From NCBI GenBank assembly GCA_905178155.1, contig CAJINV010000004.1, forward strand, positions 2,854,460-2,918,459: 64,000 nt of DNA, read 5' to 3'. Positions 1-10,293 of this stretch are shown in pieces. Position numbers and translations under genes: made by a program. This DNA is from Amoebophrya sp. A120. Taxonomy: Eukaryota; Sar; Dinophyceae; Syndiniales; Amoebophryaceae. The first letter of the stretch is position 1, and each line of letters begins with the position of its first letter. Under the pieces are notes generated by a model, which worked only from the letters and a program-made list of their open reading frames with translations, made no database searches and was not told where the DNA came from.

Positions 1-156
1 AGCAGCATTACAGATCTAGTATCTCGTGCTGATTGGAGCATGACAAATTTCAAAACCGCATTAGAAAATGCTTCTCATGGGGCTCCGCATGAGAAACATT
101 TTAAGCATGCAGAGTTGCATGACAACTATGGTGTGGGTACGTTTTTACTCAGGATA
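1..156. mobile_element. Introner, family G, truncated by window edge
   Basis: On the minus strand it starts TATCCTGAGTAAAAACGT right after a coding block ending near 157. This matches the end of the complete family-G copy at 18385-18666. The partner end lies beyond base 1. Confidence 0.6.
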
Positions 157-1851
157 CTCTTATGTATCGCTTCTGGCCCGTTTCGCGGAGTTTGGGCATT
201 ATCGAATGCAAATACGTCTGGGTCTGGAAAGGTGGAACTTGTGTTGCATGTCCTGCATTTCTGAAAAATCTGTATTGCATAGCCACCAAGCGCGCGACTC
301 TTTTGTGATGCAAGAACGCAGCTTGTCATGCGTGCTACGCATCAGACGGCGCCAACTAAACTTGTCATGCATGGCTGCACTTGAAAACACCAGACTCATC
401 CATGCCTCAGCATCACAAGTTTCCAGACCCAGACATATTTGCAATCCATAGGCATTGGCGCATTACGATGCCCGTTGAGGACGTTCTCGAGGTATCGCAA
501 GACAAAACTTTCTCCGCGGCAAGAACTTGTGACGCACTACTTCGTCCTTGAGACAGTTTTTTGTCATGCTGGTAATGCAAGAGAGGCAGCCTTCCTTGAT
601 GTGTGTTCTCGTGATGCAGCTGTGGTCTACTGATCGCATCAAAGATGAGTCTGCAAAGGTTGGAGATTGAGACACTTTTTTCATCTTGCGATACGATGGC
701 GTCTAGATGCAGTTCCCGCTTGAACTCCCACATTTCTTTCTTTCGCTGCTTCAGCCGTGGTGACCTGCAAATGAATCGAAGATGAAGAAATTATCTCATT
801 ATACAACTTTAAAGATAAAGTACAAAACTGTTGCAGTTGCTCCTTCAGCTTCAAAAGCAAAACTTACCTGTCATCCGGCAGAAAGTCTTTTCGGAATTCG
901 CTCGCGGACGTGCTATGCAACGCAAAAGTGATTCTCTTGTGCTGCAGTTCTGGGATCTTCAAATAATGAAACCAGATCACATATGATCTTGCATATCGTT
1001 TTGCCTCCAAAGAATAAGAAATAGGAGGCATAATTCGTGGTTGTAATGAGTAGAATTCTTCAATATAATGGTTTACGCTTCTCCATGCTCCTCTGTACGA
1101 CTTCAGGCTACTTCGCACGACGTATCTATGTAGCTTTCTAATTTTAGCGCACGAGAACAATTTTTGTCTTCTTTGTTCACCCTGGATACGTGAACTCGGC
1201 TTCATATTTGTTGCCGAAGTCACTCTATCGAAGGCAAAGATATCTGGGTCGTCTGGATAAACAAGCAGGTACCTACTGGATTCGGCATGCAGAGCCTTGC
1301 ATGACAGAGCAACCTTTTGTAGGACATGAACGCAACACCACAAGTTTTTCTGGTCTTCTAGGCGAATTCGACCGTGCGTCGCATGACAAACTGAAACTTC
1401 CAGCAAGATAGACAACATCAAATGTGGCCACTTGCATTCCCGCATGACAGATCTCGCTGCCCTTCAACTTATTTCGCATTACAAGTGTTTTCCAGAGGAC
1501 CGCCCAGACATATTTGCAATGCATACGTCCTTCGTCTGCAGCTCTTCCTGTGGTATTCCTAATGCTATTCTCGCGGCGTCTATCCAGGAAAAAACACCCA
1601 TCGATCCCCATCATCCATTTTTTGCATTCCAAATAATGGACTTTATGCATGTTTTGCATGACAAATTGGACGGGGCTGGGTGTTTTTTCCTGGATAACGT
1701 CGACAGCGGAAGGGCCGTAGTGCTCCTGCAGGTGGTGCAACCGGAGCGTGACCGGGTCCGTGTGCCCCTTGCTTTTCGACATTTTTTGCGTATTTGTTTT
1801 CTTATTCACAAAAATGAAGGCAACTAGTACTACAACAATCAAAGAAGCCAC
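1..1851 (-). CDS. Membrane-anchored protein of unknown function, 3' end outside window
   Basis: I do not recognise this protein. Coding blocks are 1851-1697, 1580-1526, 1225-868, 764-694, 492-451 and 199-157, with more beyond the left edge. Introners separate the blocks except 765-867, which is an ordinary GTAAG...CAG intron. The first visible block opens with a hydrophobic stretch (LIVVVLVAFIFV), likely one membrane anchor, then a basic segment. Later blocks are rich in Arg, Lys and aromatic residues and look helical (KQRKKEMWEFKRELH). No ATG starts the 1851 block. It is preceded by CTCTTCGCAG, a plausible acceptor, so an upstream exon probably exists. A possible one begins with ATG inside the repeat at 1972-2022, but its donor is unclear. 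Frames join cleanly when one direct-repeat copy is removed at each introner, which supports the exon chain better than the N-terminus. Confidence 0.6.
200..450. mobile_element. Introner, family B
   Basis: Ends TATCGAATGCAAATACGTC and GACATATTTGCAATCCATA. Perfect 5-bp direct repeat GGCAT at 195-199 and 451-455. The exons join in frame when one copy is kept. Confidence 0.85.
493..693. mobile_element. Introner, unassigned family
   Basis: Ends TATCGCAAGA and TCTTGCGATA form a perfect 10-bp inverted repeat. Direct repeat CGA lies at 488-490 and 694-696. Removal gives a continuous frame with the block at 451-492; reading through gives a poorer frame. Confidence 0.7.
1226..1525. mobile_element. Introner, family B
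   Basis: Plus-strand ends TATCGAAGGCAAAGATATC and CATATTTGCAATGCATA, with CTGGGTC/GACC-type subterminal motifs. The direct repeat is weak (single G). Frame is kept if GAC joins GTG ACT. Confidence 0.75.
1581..1696. mobile_element. Introner, family F, short, in-frame length
   Basis: Near-perfect ends TATCCAGGAAAAAACACCC and GGGTGTTTTTTCCTGGATA. Direct repeat CGTC at 1577-1580 and 1698-1701. Element plus repeat is a multiple of three and has no stop in the host frame, so retention would still leave an open frame. Confidence 0.85.
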
Positions 1852-1971
1852 GCTGCGAAGAGATCATGGTGTAAGAAGTAGTTTTTCATCACCTTGACCG
1901 GCTTGTTCTGATTATATCGACCTTGTTCTTCCCCTAATACTTCTGAAAGGTGTAAAAATTCTTGCCACGAT

Positions 1972-2022
1972 CTGCACGACCACGTAGCTCGTCCTGCTTT
2001 CATTTTTATTTTATAACGTTCT
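1972..2022. repeat. 51-bp direct repeat, left copy (insert 1)
   Basis: Identical to 3402-3452; starts CTGCACGACCACGTAGCTCG and ends TTATAACGTTCT. The two copies bracket a GC-rich block unlike the flanks. Confidence 0.95.
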
Positions 2023-3401
2023 AAAATCCGACCAAAAGTGGAATGGTTCGGAAAATCTTCGCCCGATGGTATGAGACCTCCTCGTAGAGGTCCCTTGAGG
2101 ACCTCCCTTGGGGACCTCCGGGAACGCCTCGAAAGGCCAGACTTCGGCTCGCACCTTTCCGCAGGACAAGGTCAGCGCCCCCCACTCCTGAAGCGAAGTG
2201 AACGGCCAACCCCGGGGCCCCGACCTGAAGGCGGACGCGCGGGCTTCTGCCAACACTGTGGCGGACTTGTAGGGCCCAAGCTGCGCATGGTGGAAACGCC
2301 ACGCAGCCTGCCGCTCGAAAAAAAAAGTTGCGAAATCTGAGCGAAGGGCTCACAAGCTTCGCCCAAAAACGCCATCCCGCTGGCCAGCGCCTGTTGCTTC
2401 ATTGCAACAATGGCCGCGCGCCATGAGCTTCACTAAAGTAACCAACATGTCTTCCGCGACAGGCGAGCTTCAGAGGCCGTGGCAAATTGGTGGACAAGAC
2501 AAGACGGGCGTCTAGCTAGTCTCCGATATGATAGCTTTCCGCGCCCGCTTCACCGTCATGCTTCCGGAGCCGCGCAAATTGCCCCAAAGGCTACGCGACT
2601 CCGTGCGGCGGCCTTTTTACCCGNTATAACTGCTACGCACGACATATATATTATATAAGGCAAACTTTGGGGCCGGAGAGGGTAGGGTAGAGGTTGGGGA
2701 GAGGTTCGGGAGAGGTAAAATAGAGGGTCGGAGAGGTAAAGTAGAGGGTCGGAGAAAATGAGAGGGTCGGGGAGAGGTAAAACGAGAGGGAAAATAGAGG
2801 TAAGGGAGAGGGTGCGTAGTATGTACGCCCTTAAAGCGCGCCTATACGCGCGCAGAGGTAGGGTAGAGGTTGGAGAGAGGTCAAATAGAGGATAGGGGAA
2901 GAGGGTGCAGAGGGTCGGAGAGGGTGCGCAGTATAGGGAGACCCTCTAGGCGACCCTCTACCGCGACCCTCTCCCGGGGCCTCTATTTTACCTCTCGGCC
3001 GACCCTCTCGGGACCTCCCCGACCCTCTCCCGGACCCTCTCCCGGACCCTCTCCGGGAACCTCTCCGACCCTCTCCCGGAACCTCTCAGACCCTCTCCCC
3101 GACCCTCTCCCGGACCCTCTCCCGGACCCTCTCCCGGAACCTCTACCGGAACCGCCCTTGCAGTGCAGTTCGCCCGCCTGCGCGCACTACCTGTATCTTA
3201 AAGTAAGAATGCAACTAGGGCCCTCCCCCTGGGGGGGCGCGGCGCCGCGCCTTAACGTAGGCGGCCACCTAGGGTGGCCGCAACTTCACACAACGCCCGC
3301 GCGCGGGCAACAGGTGCGGCGACTTTGTAGCGCAGTGAAAGTGGTTGTGACCAAAGTAGCGAAAGTGTGCCTGTGCCCGCTGTCTCTCGGCGCATAAGTA
3401 C
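2023..3401. other. GC-rich insert 1 between 51-bp direct repeats
   Basis: About 1.38 kb. The base composition is far richer in G and C than the AT-rich flanks and contains none of the introner motifs seen elsewhere. One base is unresolved (n near 2625). It holds a purine-rich then pyrimidine-rich low-complexity tract (about 2680-3150). The open frames are low-complexity, including Pro-rich ones at 2870-3397, and I do not regard them as genes. No inverted ends or transposase-like frame is visible. The layout suggests an insertion that duplicated 51 bp of target, or duplication with filler DNA. Confidence 0.7.
2680..3150. repeat. Strand-switching purine/pyrimidine tract
   Basis: From about 2680 to 2935 the plus strand repeats purine-rich units such as GAGAGGTAAAATAGAGGGTC. 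From about 2940 to 3150 it repeats the complementary type, for example CGACCCTCTCCCGGACC. The two halves could pair into one large imperfect hairpin. Confidence 0.8.
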
Positions 3402-3452
3402 CTGCACGACCACGTAGCTCGTCCTGCTTTCATTTTTATTTTATAACGTTCT
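3402..3452. repeat. 51-bp direct repeat, right copy (insert 1)
   Basis: Perfect copy of 1972-2022. Confidence 0.95.
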
Positions 3453-4422
3453 CTTGTTCATCATCTTCGAAAACCAAAACTATTTTTAGGCATGAAGCTG
3501 CATAACTCATCATCATCCTCAACAAGAAGGCCACTTTCATATTATCTCCCCATGCTCCTGGGCTAGATCTTTGTCTTTCCCGCCCACGGTCCGACAATGA
3601 AAATCCGAAGCACGACGACGTATTTAACGAGGACCCAACCGAAATTTCGGGACAGAGGACAAAAGAAAGACGGATAGTTGTGGTCCAGCTTCAAGAACAA
3701 CTCGAGGACTGTCCATCAACCCATGAGGCTTTTTTGTTTTATTCATAACAACAGTCTGCAACAAGAACGACTTCTATCAATAATAGTTGACCCACCGAAT
3801 TTTTCAACAAAAGTCATGCACTCAAAAAATTAAGACATATATACGAATCCTTCAATATCTTCGCCTGAAGCCATGATCGCCAGAACAAGACAGCGTGGTC
3901 GAAATTACTGCCCCTTCAAGTGCTTGCAATTACACCTACTTTTTACGTAAACGTTTTTTCTTTTTATCATACGTAGGTTCGCTTTTCGCAGTTCGATAGT
4001 ATCTACGATGTTCTTGCTAGAGCACAAAAAAAAAGCATATCCATATATAGACTCAGATGTACTACAGCCTCGTGATTTGGTGCTCGACGACGTCCTTGTA
4101 GTAGTACCTGTGCGTAGTACTGCCGGTGCAATTTTTATGGCTTGCAAATGTATAAAAAAGTCTGGGCCTGTACAACAGATCTTCTGCTGCTGATGAAAGT
4201 TAATGATGGAGCATCTCGCTGCTCTTGCTCTCGTGTGCAGCCTAGAATGGCAAAGATTTTGCAGCGACGTTGGGCGTACGCGTACCAGCGTAGCGAGGGC
4301 GATCGTTACAAATAAAAACTGCGTTTTTGTATGATAAGAGAGGTACTCGCGCTTGTGATGTTACTCCTGCAATATTACAGACTTGGTTTGTATGCAAGTC
4401 ATCAAGCAATACAGGTTCCACT
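3453..4422. other. Intergenic, nothing recognised
   Basis: AT-rich with only short open frames in all six frames. I see no exon-like run joined to an introner and no RNA gene. Confidence 0.5.
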
Positions 4423-5767
4423 TTATTTAAGAACTCCAGACCCGAATGACACTACATTTCCATTTGCCACGTTGATAGCATTTATTTTTGTTTTCGTCAC
4501 GTTGTCGTTCCGTGGTCCATGAGGAGCTGCAGTTGATGAATTTCGAGCACCCACCATGCAAGAAAACCCTGTGTAAAGTGAAAGTAAGTCTGTAGGAGCT
4601 AATGCAAAGCATGCATCAACACAGTTACATCCTGGCATGCTGGAGGTGGTCAGCTATGAAGTACATTTTCGCGTAAAAACAGCCGTGCACAAAGGCCTTT
4701 TTCTGTCTTCATGCAGACTGAAGTTGTTCTTACGCTGTCACTGGTCCATGCTCGTCATGCGCATGCGCATGACATCACCGTACTTTGTTCACTAAACACA
4801 GTTTTTTCCACCTTGGATACCCACATCCGCAGAAACAAGGCGGGCGCCGCACTCTGCGCAGCGAACCAGCCCACGGGCGGGCCCACGCCCGGCACGGCGA
4901 TCAGCAGAATTAATAGCATATGCATTGCAAAAGTATCGCACCCGTATTGCTCGCGGTTATGCATGTGCATGACAGATCAATCTACTCTCTAATCTGAAAC
5001 AGCATGACAAATGCAAATTTCAGTTTGTTGTTTCCGGAAAATTTGCAAATTATGTAATGTTGAAATTTCCACCAACACGATAGTTTTGCAATTCATATGG
5101 CAGCCCAAAACCGAACAGTTCCGGCTCGTGTGCCGAGCGCGTTTGGTATGAGCGTGCGCGGCTACTTACCGCCCCCACCCCCTTTTATTTTTGAAATAGC
5201 CTAACAGGTGCAATGGATAATGGAATGAACGCCAGGGCCAGCAGCCGAGCAAACATGGACTCTGTGCATGAAAACAAATTCCTGGTGCGCCTGGATCTGA
5301 AATAATTTATTTGCATGACACATGGGAGGGAATGAAGCAGAAGTCCTCGTGCGCTGTTCTCATATGTCGCTCCACCGGCGGTCCAGGAAAGGCGTCGGAG
5401 CTGCAGACGACTTAGTGGAAGAAGAGTAAGCGGCGCCACCGGGAGCATTTTTTTCTGATGTAGAATTACCGCCCCCGCCCCGGTTGAACTTTCCGTAGCG
5501 ATTTTGCACGGAAGCAGTGGCCGCTGTCACGAGAGAAGAGAGGGCGCCCGCGCTCTTGCTGAGGAGGCGCTTGGCAGGTGAGGCAGGTGCCGAGGCTTCT
5601 CCATGCTCGAGATCGAATCCGATTGCACAACCCCCCCTCGAACGTCCCCCTGAATTGTGTGATATGAGCCATAAGTAGCTGAGACACACACTCGTCAAGT
5701 AGAACTGTTGTAGCTTCTGCATCACAAATCCGGGCATGCGCATGGGCTTGGCTTGTTCCGCAGTCAT
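4423..5767 (-). CDS. Tentative small membrane protein
   Basis: Unrecognised and only partly resolved. A candidate start ATG at 5767 opens a 135-codon frame. Its middle is Ala, Ser and Gly rich and ends in a stop just after WSDI, so an intron must follow. A later block around 5190-5260 has a hydrophobic run (LLALAFIPLSI). The best-supported join is across the introner at 4919-5097, which gives LFGFGLLLILLIAVPGVG and then an Ala-rich hydrophobic run, probably membrane-spanning. A further introner at 4655-4819 can be joined in frame to a tail ending at 4423. The stretch 5640-5767 itself contains introner-like words (GCATCACAAAT), so the first exon may be wrong. Exon order and ends are low confidence; that hydrophobic coding sequence is present here is likelier. 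Confidence 0.35.
4655..4819. mobile_element. Probable introner, family G-like
   Basis: Ends TATGAAGTACATTTTCGCG and GTTTTTTCCACCTTGGATA. The subterminal AAAAAC/GTTTTT resembles family G. No clear direct repeat; a frame-preserving join exists. Confidence 0.45.
4919..5097. mobile_element. Introner, family A
   Basis: Ends TATGCATTGCAAAAGTATCG and CGATAGTTTTGCAATTCATA. Direct repeat GCA at 4916-4918 and 5100-5102. Joining across it produces a continuous hydrophobic segment. Confidence 0.8.
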
Positions 5768-6278
5768 TTGATATCATGCGATCAGTACCAAAAGGCAGCA
5801 AGAATAACTCCGCGAGGACTTGTTCGCCTTCTTCTTGGTACTTCTACTTCGCACGTTGAGAAATAAGGAGAACATCAAGGCGGAGTTGTGTTGAACTCGT
5901 CTCGTAGGCCACCAGAAGCAGCAAGATCTTGAAGACCTTGTTCGGGGCCCCGCTGCCGCGCGTCATCACTCCTCATCATCTTCGACCTCGTATGCAAGCA
6001 GAAAACTGCGAAACAAGGTGTAACCTTGTGTACTAGTTGCATATTACGTGGTGATGTGTAAAACAGTTATAATTACTTCTTCTTGCGAATCTGCATGACA
6101 TGTTGCGTCTTTTTAGACTAGTTCCGTACTTTTTTAAGTACTTTCTGGTGCAGCAACAGGCCGGAATTCTGTACAAATAATAAACGAAATGAAATTTGTA
6201 TAACAAGTATGCAAATGTTGTTCCTGCTCCGATAAAAAAGCTACACTCGTCACAGAAGCTACAGCTACTACAGTTACA
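5768..6278. other. Intergenic, nothing recognised
   Basis: AT-rich spacer upstream of the tentative gene and downstream of the next stop codon. No gene-like frame seen. Confidence 0.5.
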
Positions 6279-9200
6279 CTACAATTTGTCTCTTGGATAC
6301 GTCGCCATTACCACCTCCGGTGGTGGCAGCCGTCCAGTTTTTTTGTAGCGAAAGTAGGCGTCGCGCGGCACGAATTCCAGCCGACGGTGCTCTTGGTGGT
6401 AGAACAGCACGCAGTCCGGGTGCTCGCGGAGCCGGGCAATGACCGGGTCCAATACCTCGCGACAGAGCGCGGATACGGCGATGAAGTAGGACACAAACTG
6501 CAGCAGGTTTGGCGTCAGGAAGGGAAGGAAGAAGGTCATATGGAAGCGTCAGGATTGAAATCGTCAAAGTTGAAATAACTTGTAATGCATAAAATCGATA
6601 CCAGTTGGAAGCCCAATTTTCAAGCGGTGCATGACAAATTTCGGCAACGTGTAAATCCAGTTTGTCATGCTGTTTTGGGACAGAAGGCGTCTTTTGTCAT
6701 GCTACTTCAGCAGCTCTACCGCACACCCCAAACAGGCTGACTGTCGGCCTCACTTGCCATCCCGGCAAGAGAGGCACTTCATGCCTTGCAATTTATGCAT
6801 GAGAAATTATTTCAACTTTGACGATTTCAATCCTGACGCTTCCATACGTCACGCAGGCACAGTAAAAGGCGCGCTTCAGCCCCAGTTTGTCGTAGATCAC
6901 AAAAAATTGGAAGACCTGGTACCCGTACCGAAATCGCGCCTGGTGCGAGGAAGCAGAGGAGGAAAATGAGGATGATGGAGCTACTGCAGAAGCTGCTGCA
7001 CCAAGACTATGATCGGAACCGTCACCACCATCGTCAGGCGAAGAGCTACTTGCACTGCCCTCTGCGGTACCGACGCCGGTGATTCGGCTATGCATTGCAA
7101 AAGTATGATCCTCGCGCTCCAGAGCTAGTGTGCGCTTGGGCGTAGCCTGTGCCTGCTTCATCGTCCCAAGTTCTTAAAATCACGCCCAGTTTGTAGTGCT
7201 GGCGAAGGCCGCCCCCGTCGTGGGACACTAGATGTAGATTTTTTGTCATGCTGTATTCACTTCAGGTTCAGTAGTTGCACGAGGTGGACGAGCTCGATAA
7301 ATGTTATACTTTGTTTTGCAGAGGGTAGAGGCCTGTTGCAGCCGTTGGTCCTCCACCGAGCGTTGAGAAAAGGTAGAAACCGATGAGCACGAGGACCCCG
7401 ATCTATCCTGTGCAAAAGTATCGTACTCGTATTGCAGTCATGCATTACAAATTTTTTTCTTAAGCTGCGTCAGCATTACAAATTTTATTTCTAATGCTAA
7501 GGTGGAAATTTGTAATGCATTCATAACGTCGAGTACGATACTTTTGCAATTCATACGATCAGGTTCCGCACAACTCTGTAGGCCATGGCGTCCACAGTGT
7601 TCGAAACCGCTGGGAGGGCCTGTATTTGCTCCACGAACTCATCGACGTTGGAAATGGGCAGGGTCGAGTACTGCTCCAGCTCTGGTCGTGCAATTCCTCC
7701 ACCAGGAGCAGAAAGGCCGCCCCCGGGAGGTGGTCGTCCGGGTGGTCCTGCCCATGCAGGTCGTCCTTCGTCCCCACGACCTATGCATTGTTTGCAAAAG
7801 TATTGTACTAGTATAAATCGCAATACAAATTGGCTCAGCATTACAAATTAAATTTGTATATGCGGATTTACCCTAGCAAGTAGATTTGTAATGCATAATT
7901 GCGATCAGGATCACTACGAGTACGATACTTTTGCACAGGATACGACCACGAGAGGAGCAGCTACTAGAAGAACTACCTCCGTCCAGCATGAGAGGCCGCT
8001 GAAATTTCGCGTTGCAGCGGTGCAGCAGGTCCTTGAGGGCCAGGAAGAAACAGGTATCCAACTTCTTGAAAAAAAGGTACCGGATCAGAAGCAGGTGCAC
8101 CAGGGGCGCGATGCGCAGAAAGCAGTGCAGAAAAAACCACTCGTACTCCGCACCGATATCGAGCAAGTCGCGCGCAGTCTGGTGAAACCGAAACAGGTAG
8201 AGACACCCGGTGAGCCGCTACGAAAAGAAAAAATGCCCGCGCCGCCCGCGCCTCCGATCCCGAAGATCCCGAAGGGAGCAAATGACTTCGCACAAGAAGA
8301 AGAACTTCTCGAACTCGATGAGTTTTTGATTTTGTATTTCTTTTTTTTACAACATATTGGTGCAACATGCCCATCATGCGCTTGTCTTCAACAATGAAGA
8401 ATTATTTCCTTCACTGGACGCAAGTTCTCGATAAAAAAAAAGGGCGATCTTATATTTAACACACTTTTTTCTCTCGGTGGGTTCATCTGCTGGGGCCGGC
8501 TGCTGGAGGCGGGGCGGGTTTTCGTCAGCACGTTGCGTAGTAACAACAGGGGAGACACGAACACCAAGACCGTCAGTGTGAGAAACCCGAGAATCACAAA
8601 GGCCTGCGCCCGAAAAAATTCCAGCAGCTCCCGGCGGATGGCCCGGGACCGAAGCGAAAAAATCAGTCCGTCGCAGACCGCCTTGCGGCACCCGACGAAG
8701 AAATTTCGGGTGAAGTCGAGCACGTACTCCTCGTCGGTGGGGTATCCACAGAGAATCAGTAAAACTTCCCGCACGCGCTGATGTACAAAAGCGGTCTCTA
8801 CTGCACGACAAAAAAAATGATTTTCCTTCATCCTATTGCTATTCAGCATGACAAGCGTCATGCTTCCAGTTGTCGAAATTTTTGATGTATTTCGTACGTC
8901 GTGTACAGGAAATTTGTATTGCATAGGGGGAAAAAGAAATCTTCCACGACCTTCAGTTCCAGACTGTCGCGCCACTTTTGAGGCAAAAAAGTCCGCTTCC
9001 ACCGACTGTAGTAGGTCGTCCTCCTGCCGCTCATAGTACCGCTCAAGGAAGACGATGTGGACGGCGCGAGCCTCGGCGTCAAGAATATAAACCGCAGCCT
9101 CATGTTCGATTTCTTGTGCTGGTATCACAACTGTAACTTTAGTTATACGCTTTTAAAGGTTAAAGATGAAGACCAACAGTTTAATATTGCCCATACAACC

Positions 9201-9582
9201 AGAAGGAGAAGTCAAGGTGAAGGTCAACAAAGAAATACAGAAATATATTCTACGTCTACAAGGAAAAGGCGGGAGTCGAGGTCGCTTCAACCTTGACTTT
9301 GTTCTTTGTCACGCACAACCACCGGGGTAAACTTCATACATACGAATCGCACCTCTTTGTTCTTCTTGCGCATGTGACTGATAAATTTTGATGGAGGCTG
9401 GCTTCAGATAGATCCTGATACAGGCAGGTGATAGATCTTAAAAGAGATAGATAGATCTTACCGACCTGGTGGCAACCTTTCTTATTGCCAATAAAAGTGT
9501 AAAATTTTTGTGAGATCGTTCGGGGGCGGAAGCCATACTCCCTCCACACTTCCAAGGTGGCGGTCAAAGTGATCATCTTCAT
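6279..9582 (-). CDS. Multi-pass membrane protein, unknown function
   Basis: Blocks: 9582-9462, 9130-8926, 8742 to about 8400, 8217-7943, 7781-7556, 7403-7328, 7088-6847, 6538-6279. The start ATG at 9582 is followed by a GTAAG donor, and the intron 9131-9461 ends TTACAG. Introners separate the other blocks, except for an unresolved gap between about 8400 and 8217. There a TTTTCTTTTCGTAG acceptor precedes the block at 8217 but no donor is obvious, so this could also be two genes. Hydrophobic runs occur in FVILGFLTLTVLVFVSPLLL, in WFFLHCFLRIAPLVHLLLI, in LIGVLVLIGFYLF, and near the end in FFLPFLTPNLLQFVSYFIAV. Between them are a Gly/Pro-rich stretch and a Ser-rich acidic stretch. The five downstream introner joins are all in frame. 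I do not recognise the family. Confidence 0.6.
6539..6846. mobile_element. Introner, family C
   Basis: Long perfect ends, TATGGAAGCGTCAGGATTG with its reverse complement, about 35-40 bp on each side. Removing TATGG...CATATG joins ACG to ACC in frame inside a hydrophobic segment. Confidence 0.85.
7089..7327 (-). mobile_element. Introner, family A, diverged
   Basis: One end TATGCATTGCAAAAGTATG, the other degraded (ACTTTGTTTTGCAGAGGGTA). Direct repeat GGC at 7086-7088 and 7330-7332 gives the in-frame join. Confidence 0.65.
7404..7555 (+). mobile_element. Introner, family A, reversed relative to gene
   Basis: Ends TATCCTGTGCAAAAGTATCG and ACTTTTGCAATTCATA. Perfect direct repeat CGATC at 7399-7403 and 7556-7560; in-frame join. 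Confidence 0.9.
7782..7942 (-). mobile_element. Introner, family A
   Basis: Ends TATGCATTGTTTGCAAAAG and CGATACTTTTGCACAGGATA. Direct repeat CGACC at 7777-7781 and 7943-7947; in-frame join. Confidence 0.9.
8743..8925 (+). mobile_element. Introner, family D
   Basis: Ends TATCCACAGAGAATC and GGAAATTTGTATTGCATA. The left arm carries a short insertion relative to other D copies. Direct repeat GGGG at 8739-8742 and 8926-8929. Confidence 0.75.
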
Positions 9583-10293
9583 CTCAGATGGAGATGGACT
9601 GGAAGCTTGTACCAGAACTCTAGGATTGCAAAAACAACCACACGAGCATATCTATCATTCAACGTGAAGACGTCGAAACCTCCTCGACATGAATGAGAAA
9701 AGACGATGAATCCGAACCACATTGTTTTCACTTCTGATCACGTAAGAAAGACCAGAGGACGACTAGGACCATGAGAAGGGGACCTACATATAAAAAGCGC
9801 GTGGCATCTTATTTGTAGCATGGGGCAAATACGCTTAAAGTTCAACGACCATGTGCTCGTAGTACTTTACTTATGTAGAAGAGCACGAGGTGGAGACGAT
9901 GCTGAAGAACAATTATCCGCGGCCCCTGTTGCATTTTATTTCATGCGGACCACGCCGGAAGTCTGTGGCGTTCGCACGATCGTAATTGTTGCAGAAGCAG
10001 AATGCGCTTGATGAAGATGTTGCTCAGTGTGACTATCGGCCATTAAAATGGGCATATGTAGTTGAGCACAGCGGGTCGCGCAGAGACAAAATGGAGACAG
10101 CACTTGATCTTATTCTTAATGTTTGTTTCCTTGTAGGCATGTGCTCTACTGCAACTGTCTCTACGTGGGCTAGTATGCCATCCGCACATGTCTCTGCTTT
10201 CGGGGCGGACAGCAAACAGAGATTGTGCTGGATAGAAAGATAAGAATTGGCGCCTTGATGTTCTCATGATGTTCTCTACTACAACAGAACAAC
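9583..10293. other. Intergenic, nothing recognised
   Basis: Separates the start of the membrane-protein gene from the PPAN stop codon. Short open frames only. Confidence 0.5.

Noticed and set aside
2870-3397. 175-codon plus-strand frame with Pro-Leu-Pro repeats
   Set aside because: It only translates the CCGGACCCTCTC-type low-complexity tract; no start context, family resemblance or introner context.
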